A stretch of 64,000 bases of DNA from Pythium myriotylum (Eukaryota > Oomycota > Peronosporomycetes > Pythiales > Pythiaceae): the NCBI GenBank assembly GCA_023091665.1, contig JALJCQ010000027.1, positions 620,001-684,000 on the forward strand. Direction: 5' to 3'. This document shows positions 21,448 to 30,817 of the stretch, one piece after another; position 1 is the first letter of the stretch; every line of letters starts with the position of its first letter. The translations under genes were made by a program, and so were the position numbers. The notes beneath the pieces are model-generated. The model was given only the letters and a program-made list of their open reading frames with translations, was not told where the DNA came from and ran no database searches.

Positions 21448-21603
21448 TTATCCAGTTTTCTTGCACTGAGCATCGACACACGCAGAGCCTTTGTCACACT
21501 TGGAGATCCACAAGGACGTCGCCGGAAGGATTGAAGCAGTCGGTTAAGCCTTTCATCGGAGGGTAGCACGTGTTCGTACCTCTCGCACAATGCGGACCTG
21601 CTT
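21448..21603 (-). pseudogene. Decayed eight-cysteine module
   Basis: Minus-strand translation in one frame gives AGPHCARGTNTCYPPMKG and then TDCFNPSGDV. A one-base shift is then needed to read LWISKCDKGSACVDAQCKK up to a stop at 21448-21450. This is the eight-cysteine module with a frameshift. The first half has lost the CYKxCPSG start, and a stop lies just upstream. No signal peptide is attached. It lies about 200 bases upstream of the intact single-module gene, so it is probably a broken tandem duplicate. Confidence 0.6.
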
Positions 21604-22056
21604 GTCGTTAGCTTTAGAGCGTACTATTAGGGTTTACGTTGGCCTCAGAGCGTACTGAAACTCGTTTGATCTCTTGCTCATCGACGCGCTCGTTCTCTGT
21701 GCATACTCTCTGCTGGAAGACCCGCTGCCGCCAACGTCAACGACTTCTCTTGCTTGAGGTGTCAAGTTGAAGAGCCTTCAATTGAGCCCACGGCCGCGTC
21801 AACACTCCACGACTCATCAACTCGATTTCGCCAAACCTCAAGTCCTTGGCGCCACCGATCTGTCTACTCGTACCCACTATTTCAGCCAATTCTGTTTCTC
21901 CATTTGCTGAGTCGGTGGTAGGAGCTTCAACTGGTGACCGCAATGTGACTCCTCTTGCCAGTCGAGACTTCAATGAGCTGCTCACCAGACAGATGACAGG
22001 TCTCCACAATCCTCATTCGGCTTCTTCCTTCTTCCTACACACTCACGATTGCAATA
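21604..22056 (+). promoter_or_regulatory. Upstream region of the GH1 gene with initiator
   Basis: No gene is seen. TCATTCGG at 22013-22020 followed by CTTCTTCCTTCTTCC fits an oomycete initiator with a pyrimidine flank, 37-44 bases before the ATG of the beta-glucosidase gene. Confidence 0.45.
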
Positions 22057-23478
22057 ATGGCCCAGGAGCTCAAGTTCCCCGAGGGCTTCGTCTGGGGCGC
22101 GTCCACGGCCTCGTACCAGATCGAGGGCGCGACGAACGAAGGGGGTCGCGGCGACTCGATCTGGGACGCGTACTCGCGCATCCCGGGCAAAGTCGTGAAC
22201 GGCGACACGGGCGCCGTGGCCTGCGACCACTACCACCGCTACAAGGAAGACGTGCAACTCATGAAGAGCCTCGGACTTAAGCACTACCGCTTCTCCATCG
22301 CGTGGCCACGCATCATCCCCGCAGGTCTTGGCGACGTGAACGAGGAAGGTATTGCGTTCTACAACAACCTCATCGACGAGCTACTCGCCAACGGCATCGA
22401 ACCTCTGCCGACGCTTTTCCACTGGGATCTGCCGCTCAGACTCCAGCTCGAGTACGATGGCTGGCACGGTGGTGAGATCATTCAGGAAGCGTTCATCAAG
22501 TACGCGCGCGTGTGCTTCGAGCGCTTCGGCGACCGCGTCAAGCAGTGGCTCACGATCAACGAGCCGTATATCTACACGGTCATGGGCTACAGCCTCGGGT
22601 TCCTCGCGCCAGGGCGCACGCACAACAGCCACATCGAGCCGTATGTCGTCGCACATAACTTGATCCTCGCACACGCCAAGGCCGTCGATCTCTACCGTCG
22701 CGAGTTCAAGCCAACGCAGGGCGGTCGTATCGGCATCACGCTCGCAATCGACTGGAACGAAGCAGCGCCGGCTTCCGATCCACAGGAGCAGAAGCGCAAC
22801 GAGGAAGCCGCCGAGCGTGCTCGTCTCTTCTGCGCTGGCTGGTTCGCCGACCCGATCTACTTCGGCGACTACCCGGAGATCATGAAGCAACGCGTGGGCG
22901 ACCGGCTCCCCAAGTTCACCGATGACGAGAAGAAGCTCATCAAGGACACCAACGACTTCTTCGGCGTCAATTCGTACAGCACGCGCTACACCAAGCCGAC
23001 TGAGGCCTTCCAGAGCGGCGCCGCCCCAGAGGGCAAGGGCAGCTACCAGCACGACTGCGGCACTGAGGTTTTCCTCGATGATGCTTGGGAACGCACGGAT
23101 GTGGACTGGCCTGTTGTGCCTGAGGGCTTCAGCAAGATGCTCCAGTGGATCCAGAACCGCTACAAGCCCGAAGGCGGTATCTACATCACCGAGAACGGCT
23201 GCGCCTGGGCTGGTAAGACCCGCGAAGAGTCGATCAACGACGACTTCCGCGTCGAGTTCTACCGCAAGTACATTGGCGCAGTGCACAACGCGATCCAGCA
23301 AGGCGCCGACGTGCGTGGTTACTATGCCTGGTCCTTCATGGACAACTACGAGTGGTCGGCCGGCTATGCCAAGCGCTTTGGACTCGTCTGGGTCGACTAC
23401 GAGACCCAGGAGCGCGTGCCCAAGAAGTCGGCGCTCGCCTACAGCGAGATCATCAAGAAGAACGCCGTGCTCGCCTAG
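22057..23478 (+). CDS. Glycoside hydrolase family 1 beta-glucosidase
   Basis: Encodes 473 residues with no intron, the usual length of a single-domain GH1 enzyme. The N-terminal signature FPEGFVWGASTASYQIEGA is present. The acid/base is Glu169 in TINEP and the nucleophile is Glu379 in YITENG; the substrate-pocket QIEGA, HWDLP and YYAWSFMDNYEW segments are intact. It has no signal peptide, so it is probably cytosolic and would hydrolyse imported cellobiose or plant and microbial beta-glucosides. Exact substrate cannot be told, and a few GH1 enzymes are myrosinases or phospho-glucosidases. The flanking genes on both sides belong to the secreted eight-cysteine family on the opposite strand. Confidence 0.93.
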   Translation: MAQELKFPEGFVWGASTASYQIEGATNEGGRGDSIWDAYSRIPGKVVNGDTGAVACDHYHRYKEDVQLMKSLGLKHYRFSIAWPRIIPAGLGDVNEEGIAFYNNLIDELLANGIEPLPTLFHWDLPLRLQLEYDGWHGGEIIQEAFIKYARVCFERFGDRVKQWLTINEPYIYTVMGYSLGFLAPGRTHNSHIEPYVVAHNLILAHAKAVDLYRREFKPTQGGRIGITLAIDWNEAAPASDPQEQKRNEEAAERARLFCAGWFADPIYFGDYPEIMKQRVGDRLPKFTDDEKKLIKDTNDFFGVNSYSTRYTKPTEAFQSGAAPEGKGSYQHDCGTEVFLDDAWERTDVDWPVVPEGFSKMLQWIQNRYKPEGGIYITENGCAWAGKTREESINDDFRVEFYRKYIGAVHNAIQQGADVRGYYAWSFMDNYEWSAGYAKRFGLVWVDYETQERVPKKSALAYSEIIKKNAVLA

Positions 23479-23683
23479 GGTAGCGTAGCGCAAATGTATG
23501 TGGCATGTCGTGGAGTGTTGCATAATACTATTCCTCCTCCCAGGAGGCCTTTAGGACGGACGAAATAGCTTCAAGACCAGTGGTTTCGCTTACATCATGG
23601 TTTCTCGAACACACAGCATCGCGACAAAGGAATGTCATGTTACAGCTAACCCAACGGGTCTTGCTGCCTCTGGTTCATCAGCC

Positions 23684-24403
23684 TTAGGAGTCCTTCGGCG
23701 GGGTTGGACTTGGTGGGTTGGCACGTGAAGCAGGGATGGCACTTGGTGGACGTGGTTGGGTAAGAGGAGCACTCGGTTGGTCAATATCCGAGCACGGCAA
23801 GAGCCTCACGCGCTGCGTCGACCGCAATGCTGATCGCTGAGGGACGTCTTGTTGTTGATCAGTCTTATTTCCGTTGCCGAAAGCCCAGGCCCAGGCCCAG
23901 GCCCACCCCCAGTCGGGTCGGCTCATTCCCGACTTATCCTTTGGAGAAGGCTCGGGCGTGGGCTGCGGGGTGTTATCGCCATAGTCGCACTTGCCATTCG
24001 TGCACTCGATGCCCTCGTCGCACTTGATGGTCCACAGCGACGTCTTCGGGTTGAAGCACTCGGTTGTTCCCTCTTTCGGAGCACGGCACGTATCCGAACC
24101 TCGCGCGCAGTACTGGCCGTTTGGACAGTGGTTGTTGCAGATCGGGCCGTTCTCATCCCCGTCACCAAAAGCCCAGGCCCAGGCCCAAGCCCAACCCCAG
24201 TCTGGTCGATCCGTCATCGAATTATCCTGAGGTGGTGGTTCGAACATGGGCTCACGCATGGGTCCCGGGTTCATCATGGCATGCCCGCAATTGCCACTCG
24301 AGCAGAAAATGCCTTGGTCGCAATTGGTCGTCGTGGTCTCGGCCGCAACGTCGAGCAAGGCGATGGCGACAAGGGCAGTGGCAGCGAAGACGGTGAGCTT
24401 CAT
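23684..24403 (-). CDS. Secreted eight-cysteine protein with WAWAWAW linkers
   Basis: Encodes 239 residues. A signal peptide (MKLTVFAATALVAIALLDVAA) is followed by a short Cys segment (NCDQGIFCSSGNC), a linker containing DWGWAWAWAWAFGDG, one complete eight-cysteine module (about 87-146: CPNGQYCARG ... NGKCDYG), a Pro-rich stretch, then a second WGWAWAWAWAFGNG linker. After that the sequence aligns at DNA level with the start of another module but the cysteine codons are gone, and it ends in a Pro/Ser tail. So the last quarter is a degraded repeat read as new sequence. TCAATTCGCC at 24411-24420 may be the initiator. Function unknown. Confidence 0.72.
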   Translation of the reverse strand: MKLTVFAATALVAIALLDVAAETTTTNCDQGIFCSSGNCGHAMMNPGPMREPMFEPPPQDNSMTDRPDWGWAWAWAWAFGDGDENGPICNNHCPNGQYCARGSDTCRAPKEGTTECFNPKTSLWTIKCDEGIECTNGKCDYGDNTPQPTPEPSPKDKSGMSRPDWGWAWAWAWAFGNGNKTDQQQDVPQRSALRSTQRVRLLPCSDIDQPSAPLTQPRPPSAIPASRANPPSPTPPKDS

Positions 24404-25084
24404 GATGTCAGGCGAATTGAGGAATGTGGGAAGCAGTCAGGGAGACCAAGATGGTCTTCACGATTGAGGGGTCCTCGGAGGACCCCTTGCGTCACAGAGC
24501 CAGGACTCCTTTGTCTTGCGCAAGCCGTCATCACTTGTAGTGGATGGAGCACCCATTGAAGGCCGTCAGGATAGTCTCATTTTCGATGGCATAGATTTCT
24601 CAGACGCGAGAGCCTCAAGCCAAACACTGACCGTTGAGAGCATGACCTTGGGGCCGAGATAGATCAGTATAGAGAGCGAGTAGAGTGACACTTTGCTAAA
24701 GAAGAAACCGTCTTTACCAGTATTCTGTTGCCCCAGATTACGCGCAGACAGATTACGCGCTCGTGGTTGAGTACAAGCATCGCTCGTTGCCAGCCTCGTT
24801 ACCGGCCATGTCGCGAGTTGTTAAACGGACTCGTCCGATACATTCCCGGACCTCACATCTTTCTCGATGACCAAAAAGCTCTCCGCCTTGTGCTTGGGGG
24901 TCCTATCAATAGTAGTATGTCAACGCTGAATCAGCAGGCGCAACCACTCGCTCATTCGCACTGGAGGTCGCTGCTGCGGGGCCGTGATTGAATCTCGACT
25001 GGACGCTGGTGGACTCATTCAAGTCTGGTTTTGTTAGGTTGTCGACGACGCGCACGAAGAGGGTCTCATACGAGTGGCCGTCAA
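24404..25084. other. Intergenic region
   Basis: No gene recognised. It contains a perfect hairpin at 24468-24486 (GGGGTCCT, CGG, AGGACCCC). A short sequence, GCACCCATTGAAGG, near 24551 recurs near 25657, suggesting an old local duplication. Confidence 0.4.
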
Positions 25085-25275
25085 GTGGGGGTGGAGTCTC
25101 TGATGTGAACTGTCCCAAGGCGGGAAAGGCGACGGCGAAACCCAAGCACCAACGCCGGTGTTATTAGCAGCGTGACTTTCCAGGGAACCCAAAGCAGTGT
25201 TTGCGGTTTTGCAACTCGAACAAGAGGGAGGAAAACACGCTCTGGTCGCAATCGTTTGCTTGACTAACCGTGCCA
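25085..25275 (-). pseudogene. Remnant of a WAWAW-type eight-cysteine gene
   Basis: On the minus strand near 25235-25260 the sequence reads NDCDQSVFSS in one frame, matching NCDQGIFCSS of the gene at 23684-24403. About 100 bases further on, a GCTTGGGTTTCGCC stretch aligns with the WAWAF linker region. Order and spacing agree, but frames are broken. I judge this by eye only. Confidence 0.4.
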
Positions 25276-25405
25276 GAGGCAAGAAGGAATGTTTATTTGA
25301 TGGTTACCATGAACTTCCCCGGTGTTTCGCTGCAGATACCGTCAGTTGAAGCTAAGGATGTTTTAGGAAAACAAAGGAATCTGTTCGCCTCTGCACCAAA
25401 CTAGC

Positions 25406-25549
25406 TTACGCGTAGTCACACTTGCCGTTCTTGCACTTGAAACCAGGGTCGCACTTGCCGATCCAGCGAGACGTCGCAGGGTTGAAGCACTCCGAGTTGC
25501 CCTTAGGAGCGCGGCACGTGGTCGTGCCACGAGCACAGTACTGGGCTCG
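25406..25549 (-). pseudogene. 5'-truncated eight-cysteine module
   Basis: The minus strand encodes QYCARGTTTCRAPKGNSEC and continues through WIGKCDPGFKCKNGKCDYA to a stop at 25406-25408. It is nearly identical to the last module of the gene at 31556-32695, including the ending. Homology stops abruptly at about 25549, inside the third cysteine segment. No signal peptide or start is attached. The break point is followed by unrelated sequence, so this is a recent partial duplicate. Confidence 0.7.
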
Positions 25550-26291
25550 TGTGCGGCAGAGGACCCCCTCCATGAATCAGGTGCCTCTGCCACGCCCAAG
25601 CTTGCGGTAGCTGATGACGCTCAGCCGTCGTCAGCTGCTGTGTGAATAGGTGTCAGTCAGCACCCATTGAAGGGCATGTTGGATTGGCTCCTTCTCACGA
25701 GCACATCCTGCGCCGTCCGTCGTCTGTCCACCGCAGCGGACAGAGATGAGACCGGCAAGTGGTCAAGCTCTTCAAGTGGCACCCAGACCGTCTACGACGG
25801 AGCGGACGGCGGGCAACCGAGTTCCCGCATCGCAGACGCGGGCTGCAGTGTTGCAACCTGATTTACCAGACGCATCCATCTTCGAGGCAACTCAGTCGCA
25901 ACCGCCAACTCATGACGACAAGGAGAACCAGCGGCGAGGCGATTTCCATTGGGGAAACAAGAAGTGAATCACTTTTTGGCGGGTTTTTGTTCAACGGTTG
26001 AACCAACTTGAGTGGTAAGCTCACACCTGCACGGGAACTTGCGAGGCTTTCTCCAGCTGGTTCTCGCACAAGCGCCATTGCAGGAACGGGGAACACGTGG
26101 GTGCAAGTGCCATGTGCGCTGGTTGCATCAACGGCAACAGTTTACAACCGTAGTGCGAGTCCGTGGTTGCGAATACAGTACTGTAAACAGGCCGTTCTTG
26201 ATATTCAAAGCTGTCCTGGTTCAACTCACAACGACTGCAATTGAATGCGCACACTAATGCGCCAGCGTAAAAGAGTACGAAAGCAACTGAG
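25550..26291. other. Intergenic region left of the inverted repeat
   Basis: No gene recognised; frames of 60-96 codons overlap on both strands without domains. It holds the second exact TACAGTACTGTA palindrome (26174-26185). Confidence 0.4.
26174..26185. repeat. 12-bp palindrome TACAGTACTGTA
   Basis: Identical to the element at 2824-2835 and located about 106 bases outside the left end of the large inverted repeat. Confidence 0.6.
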
Positions 26292-26356
26292 TGATCGATC
26301 GATCGATTCATTGATGTAAATGCAGCGGTACATGTATGAAAACGCGAGATGAAGAC

Positions 26357-26421
26357 CTATCCTACTGTGCTACTATGCTACTAAGCTACTATGCTACTAT
26401 CCTACTGTCCTACTGTCCTAT
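26357..26421. repeat. CTACTATG/CTACTGTC short tandem repeat, left copy
   Basis: About seven imperfect 7-9-bp units (CTACTGTG, CTACTATG, CTACTAAG and similar) at the 3' end of the minus-strand gene, overlapping its last codons and stop region. Confidence 0.7.
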
Positions 26422-27664
26422 GCTGCAGCGCGACGCCAGAGCCGAAGAGGCCGCGCGGCATGGCCGACGGCGCGAAGACCGCGGCGAGCAGCTCCAACGC
26501 GCGCTCGGCCGCTTCTTCGATGGCCGAAACCGTCGTTCTCGCGCGCTCCAAGGTGAGCTGCGCGGGCGGCGTGGCGTGGTCGACCGCAAGATCGGTCGCG
26601 GTGGCTGTCGCGGCGGCTGTCGCGGAAGCCGCAGCCGCAGCCGCGGGAGCGCTCGTCTCCAAGGTGAGGTCGAGCGTCTGTTGCACGGCGGCGGTCGTGG
26701 TCTCGAGCTCCAAGGCGAGCTGCGAGACTTGTCGGGTGGCCGTCTCGGAGTCGAGAGTCGTCTCGGTGGTCGCGGCGGCGGCGGCATCCATGGCGGTGTC
26801 CGTCTCGATCTCGATGTGGGTATCCGTGTCGGGATGGGTATCCGGCTCAGTGTAGGTATTGGTATTCGGATCCGTGTCGACGACATCGAGTGGCGTCAGC
26901 GTCGGCGGCGTGAGCGTCGATGGGTGCGGCAGCTGCGTGGCGGCTGACGGTGTCGCGAGCTCCAAGGCGAGCTCGGACGCGGAGGGTTGGTGGTGGAGGT
27001 CTTCGCTCGCGGGCGTCCACTCGAGCGCGCGATCGAGCGTGGCTTCGAGGGCCGCAGCCCAGGACTCTAAGTCCAAGGCGACTTCGGGGGCTTCGAGCGG
27101 CGCGTCGGAAGCGTCGAAAGCGTCGGAAGCGTCAAGCGCGTCCGTGCTCGACGTCGAGATCGAGACCGAGGTCGAGGTCGCAACCGTGTGCTCCAAGGTG
27201 AGCTCGGACGGTCGTTGTTGTTGTTGTTGCTGCTGCTGCCGTTGCTGCTGTTGTTCATGCTGATGATGTGCTGGTGTAGCCGATGGCGGAGGCGCGAGAT
27301 CCAACGTGAGCTCGTTTGCCTCGTGGAGAGCAGCAGTGGCGGTCACCGTCGTCGGCTCGGCACACAGCACCAGCATCGCGCGGTCAAGCGCGTCTTGGAC
27401 GGACGCGGCCAGCGCATCGAGCTCCAAGGCGAGCTCGGATGTCTGAGGCGCGGCCTCGGCGACGCGCACGGCGTCGTCATTGTCGTCGTCAATGTCATTG
27501 TCATTGTCGGTGATGATGGCGTTGGTGGCGGCCGGCAGAGCGGCACAGGTCGCGACGAAAGCCGCGGCCTTGGCGCTCGCGCTCTGCGCGATCGAGGCTC
27601 TGGTCGGCGTGGACACGGCGGGCGCCGCGGTGGCTGGCACGAGGAGCATCATCGCGAAGATCAT
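26402..27664 (-). CDS. Low-complexity secreted-looking protein, left-arm copy
   Basis: Encodes 420 residues from the ATG at 27664, chosen because it starts a short hydrophobic leader (MIFAMMLLVPATAAPA). The frame extends upstream to 27910 without a better ATG except one at 27826. The body is Ala/Thr/Glu/Leu-rich and contains seven or eight degenerate copies of an amphipathic motif, SELALELDALAASVQDALDR-like. These are followed by ELTLDL, ELTLEH, EVALDLESW, ELALEL, QLALELET and QLTLERA, each falling in a palindrome-like GAGCTCgCCTTGGAGCTC word. A polyglutamine tract (about 161-175) and an Asp-rich tract (about 52-64) are present. No known domain. The right-arm copy differs by one residue (Val here). 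Confidence 0.6.
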   Translation of the reverse strand: MIFAMMLLVPATAAPAVSTPTRASIAQSASAKAAAFVATCAALPAATNAIITDNDNDIDDDNDDAVRVAEAAPQTSELALELDALAASVQDALDRAMLVLCAEPTTVTATAALHEANELTLDLAPPPSATPAHHQHEQQQQRQQQQQQQQRPSELTLEHTVATSTSVSISTSSTDALDASDAFDASDAPLEAPEVALDLESWAAALEATLDRALEWTPASEDLHHQPSASELALELATPSAATQLPHPSTLTPPTLTPLDVVDTDPNTNTYTEPDTHPDTDTHIEIETDTAMDAAAAATTETTLDSETATRQVSQLALELETTTAAVQQTLDLTLETSAPAAAAAASATAAATATATDLAVDHATPPAQLTLERARTTVSAIEEAAERALELLAAVFAPSAMPRGLFGSGVALQHRTVGQ

Positions 27665-28221
27665 CGTGGTTCGGGAAGAGGTGGTGGGTTGGCTGGAGCT
27701 CGAAGAGAGCGGGGGCGTCGGAAGCGCTTGGGAGGCGAGATCGCCAGAGACGAGAGTGGAGCTCGGGCTGAAGCTGCGCGAGATCCGTGGGGAATGAAGG
27801 CGAGAGACTCGCAGATATGGCTGCATCGGAGCCCCATCTGAGATGGGACGAGGCGAGGCGATGAAGGCCGAGAGGCGAGAGACCCCGAGTCTCTTGAGGG
27901 GCGTGGTCAAGACCCATCCATCAGTCGCGACCTACTCGCGGAGGTGGTCAAGACCCATCGATGGCTAGTGGTTGTTCACTAGTCTAGTCTCGTTGGTGGT
28001 GTTGGCAGTGATAGGGGTAGTGGTGGCATGTTGGTGAGGAGGCTAGGACGCGGACGAAGGATCTCTGTGGGCGAGTGACGCACGAGTCGTCAGATGGCTA
28101 CAGTGTACTGAGTTGAGTGTACAGTTTGGCGAGAGACAGAGACGGTGGAGGGCGCGTATGTCGTGTCTTGTCGGGTTTGAGATGAGAGAGGGTCTCGCCT
28201 TTGGGTGAAGAGGCAATGGAG

Positions 28222-28887
28222 AGTGGACGAAGGTGGTCGAGGCTCGGGTCGGGAAGAGACGCACGGCCGAGATCTCCAGTGCTAGTGAATGGATGATGAC
28301 TTGGCTGGGCGTGCACTTTCTCTATGGGTTGGCACGCATCAAAGTCAGACAAGCCACGACTCGAGAGGTCACACGCCATGCTCACTCACACACCAGCAAG
28401 CTTCGCTCCGCGCCATACCGTACGTTCCATAGAGCAAACGCGGCAGACGAACCGTCGCTTCGTGCGGGGGCCTGACCGTGGGACATACCGAGCAATGGAA
28501 GAACTCGCTTGTGGCCGAGAGTGAGTCATGAAGACAGAGACGGAGAGCTGTGGGTTCCATAGCGTATGCGTACAAAAGAGAAGAGCACGTGGGGGAGTGG
28601 ATGGAGGCATGTGAAGATGGAAGGAGCACAGTATCAGATGGGTCGGCCTTCCTCCCATCGGACACACCGACTTCTTGTTACTGTAAGGTCATGAGTCTTC
28701 ACGTGCTCATTCTACAGTGATATCTGATATGGACAGGCACCGGCACTGGCTGGCATCAACTAACCGGCTCACGTCGATGTCGACCACCAAGAAGTGGTTT
28801 GATACGCTGTCGGAAGCACGTGGCCCGGTGGTGGACAGTTAAAGGGTGTGGAGGCCATGGCTGTGCATACACGGGAGAGGCGGCGAG
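28222..28887. other. 666-bp spacer of the inverted repeat
   Basis: Unique sequence between the two arms. Frames of up to 98 codons exist on the minus strand (28369-28667) but none has a domain or good codon use. No origin, tRNA or mobile-element gene is recognised. Confidence 0.5.
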
Positions 28888-29444
28888 CTCCATTGCCTCT
28901 TCACCCAAAGGCGAGACCCTCTCTCATCTCAAACCCGACAAGACACGACATACGCGCCCTCCACCGTCTCTGTCTCTCGCCAAACTGTACACTCAACTCA
29001 GTACACTGTAGCCATCTGACGACTCGTGCGTCACTCGCCCACAGAGATCCTTCGTCCGCGTCCTAGCCTCCTCACCAACATGCCACCACTACCCCTATCA
29101 CTGCCAACACCACCAACGAGACTAGACTAGTGAACAACCACTAGCCATCGATGGGTCTTGACCACCTCCGCGAGTAGGTCGCGACTGATGGATGGGTCTT
29201 GACCACGCCCCTCAAGAGACTCGGGGTCTCTCGCCTCTCGGCCTTCATCGCCTCGCCTCGTCCCATCTCAGATGGGGCTCCGATGCAGCCATATCTGCGA
29301 GTCTCTCGCCTTCATTCCCCACGGATCTCGCGCAGCTTCAGCCCGAGCTCCACTCTCGTCTCTGGCGATCTCGCCTCCCAAGCGCTTCCGACGCCCCCGC
29401 TCTCTTCGAGCTCCAGCCAACCCACCACCTCTTCCCGAACCACG

Positions 29445-30707
29445 ATGATCTTCGCGATGATGCTCCTCGTGCCAGCCACCGCGGCGCCCGCCGTGTCCAC
29501 GCCGACCAGAGCCTCGATCGCGCAGAGCGCGAGCGCCAAGGCCGCGGCTTTCGTCGCGACCTGTGCCGCTCTGCCGGCCGCCACCAACGCCATCATCACC
29601 GACAATGACAATGACATTGACGACGACAATGACGACGCCGTGCGCGTCGCCGAGGCCGCGCCTCAGACATCCGAGCTCGCCTTGGAGCTCGATGCGCTGG
29701 CCGCGTCCGTCCAAGACGCGCTTGACCGCGCGATGCTGGTGCTGTGTGCCGAGCCGACGACGGCGACCGCCACTGCTGCTCTCCACGAGGCAAACGAGCT
29801 CACGTTGGATCTCGCGCCTCCGCCATCGGCTACACCAGCACATCATCAGCATGAACAACAGCAGCAACGGCAGCAGCAGCAACAACAACAACAACGACCG
29901 TCCGAGCTCACCTTGGAGCACACGGTTGCGACCTCGACCTCGGTCTCGATCTCGACGTCGAGCACGGACGCGCTTGACGCTTCCGACGCTTTCGACGCTT
30001 CCGACGCGCCGCTCGAAGCCCCCGAAGTCGCCTTGGACTTAGAGTCCTGGGCTGCGGCCCTCGAAGCCACGCTCGATCGCGCGCTCGAGTGGACGCCCGC
30101 GAGCGAAGACCTCCACCACCAACCCTCCGCGTCCGAGCTCGCCTTGGAGCTCGCGACACCGTCAGCCGCCACGCAGCTGCCGCACCCATCGACGCTCACG
30201 CCGCCGACGCTGACGCCACTCGATGTCGTCGACACGGATCCGAATACCAATACCTACACTGAGCCGGATACCCATCCCGACACGGATACCCACATCGAGA
30301 TCGAGACGGACACCGCCATGGATGCCGCCGCCGCCGCGACCACCGAGACGACTCTCGACTCCGAGACGGCCACCCGACAAGTCTCGCAGCTCGCCTTGGA
30401 GCTCGAGACCACGACCGCCGCCGTGCAACAGACGCTCGACCTCACCTTGGAGACGAGCGCTCCCGCGGCTGCGGCTGCGGCTTCCGCGACAGCCGCCGCG
30501 ACAGCCACCGCGACCGATCTTGCGGTCGACCACGCCACGCCGCCCGCGCAGCTCACCTTGGAGCGCGCGAGAACGACGGTTTCGGCCATCGAAGAAGCGG
30601 CCGAGCGCGCGTTGGAGCTGCTCGCCGCGGTCTTCGCGCCGTCGGCCATGCCGCGCGGCCTCTTCGGCTCTGGCGTCGCGCTGCAGCATAGGACAGTAGG
30701 ACAGTAG
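29445..30707 (+). CDS. Low-complexity secreted-looking protein, right-arm copy
   Basis: Same 420-residue product as the left-arm gene, with Ala instead of Val in AEPTTxTATAA. An earlier in-frame ATG at 29283 is possible. The two genes point away from each other and carry identical flanking DNA (about 310 bases beyond the longest frame), so both would have the same promoter if that lies within the arm. The GTGGTCAAGACCCATC word occurs twice in this upstream DNA. Function unknown. Confidence 0.6.
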   Translation: MIFAMMLLVPATAAPAVSTPTRASIAQSASAKAAAFVATCAALPAATNAIITDNDNDIDDDNDDAVRVAEAAPQTSELALELDALAASVQDALDRAMLVLCAEPTTATATAALHEANELTLDLAPPPSATPAHHQHEQQQQRQQQQQQQQRPSELTLEHTVATSTSVSISTSSTDALDASDAFDASDAPLEAPEVALDLESWAAALEATLDRALEWTPASEDLHHQPSASELALELATPSAATQLPHPSTLTPPTLTPLDVVDTDPNTNTYTEPDTHPDTDTHIEIETDTAMDAAAAATTETTLDSETATRQVSQLALELETTTAAVQQTLDLTLETSAPAAAAAASATAAATATATDLAVDHATPPAQLTLERARTTVSAIEEAAERALELLAAVFAPSAMPRGLFGSGVALQHRTVGQ

Positions 30708-30752
30708 GATAGTAGCATAGTAGCTTAGTAGCATAGTAGCACAGTAGGATAG
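30688..30752. repeat. CTACTATG-type short tandem repeat, right copy
   Basis: Inverted copy of the repeat at 26357-26421; here it reads as AGTAGCATAGTAGC units. Confidence 0.7.
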
Positions 30753-30817
30753 GTCTTCATCTCGCGTTTTCATACATGTACCGCTGCATTTACATCAATG
30801 AATCGATCGATCGATCA

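Larger units (their letters stand above)
26292..28221. repeat. Left arm of a 1930-bp inverted repeat
   Basis: This arm is the reverse complement of 28888-30817. For any base, the sum of the two coordinates is 57109. The outer end is TGATCGATCGATCGATTC and the inner end is ...GGCAATGGAG. The only difference I found is at 27345 (A here, corresponding to C at 29764), a Val/Ala change in the encoded protein. The arm contains one complete gene plus about 310 bases of upstream sequence. No transposase frame, terminal inverted repeat or obvious target-site duplication is visible. Confidence 0.9.
28888..30817. repeat. Right arm of the 1930-bp inverted repeat
   Basis: Reverse complement of 26292-28221 with the single difference noted at 29764. 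Together with the spacer the structure covers 4526 bp and is symmetrical about 28554.5. Confidence 0.9.

Noticed and set aside
27188..27841. Leu/Arg/Gly-rich plus-strand frame opposite the left-arm gene
   Set aside because: Shadow frame produced by the polyglutamine and Ala-rich codons of the minus-strand gene; the same shadow occurs in the right arm.
26292..30817. Inverted repeat as a transposon with terminal inverted repeats
   Set aside because: Arms of 1.9 kb carry the gene themselves, no transposase or integrase frame is present in arms or spacer, and no target-site duplication is visible.
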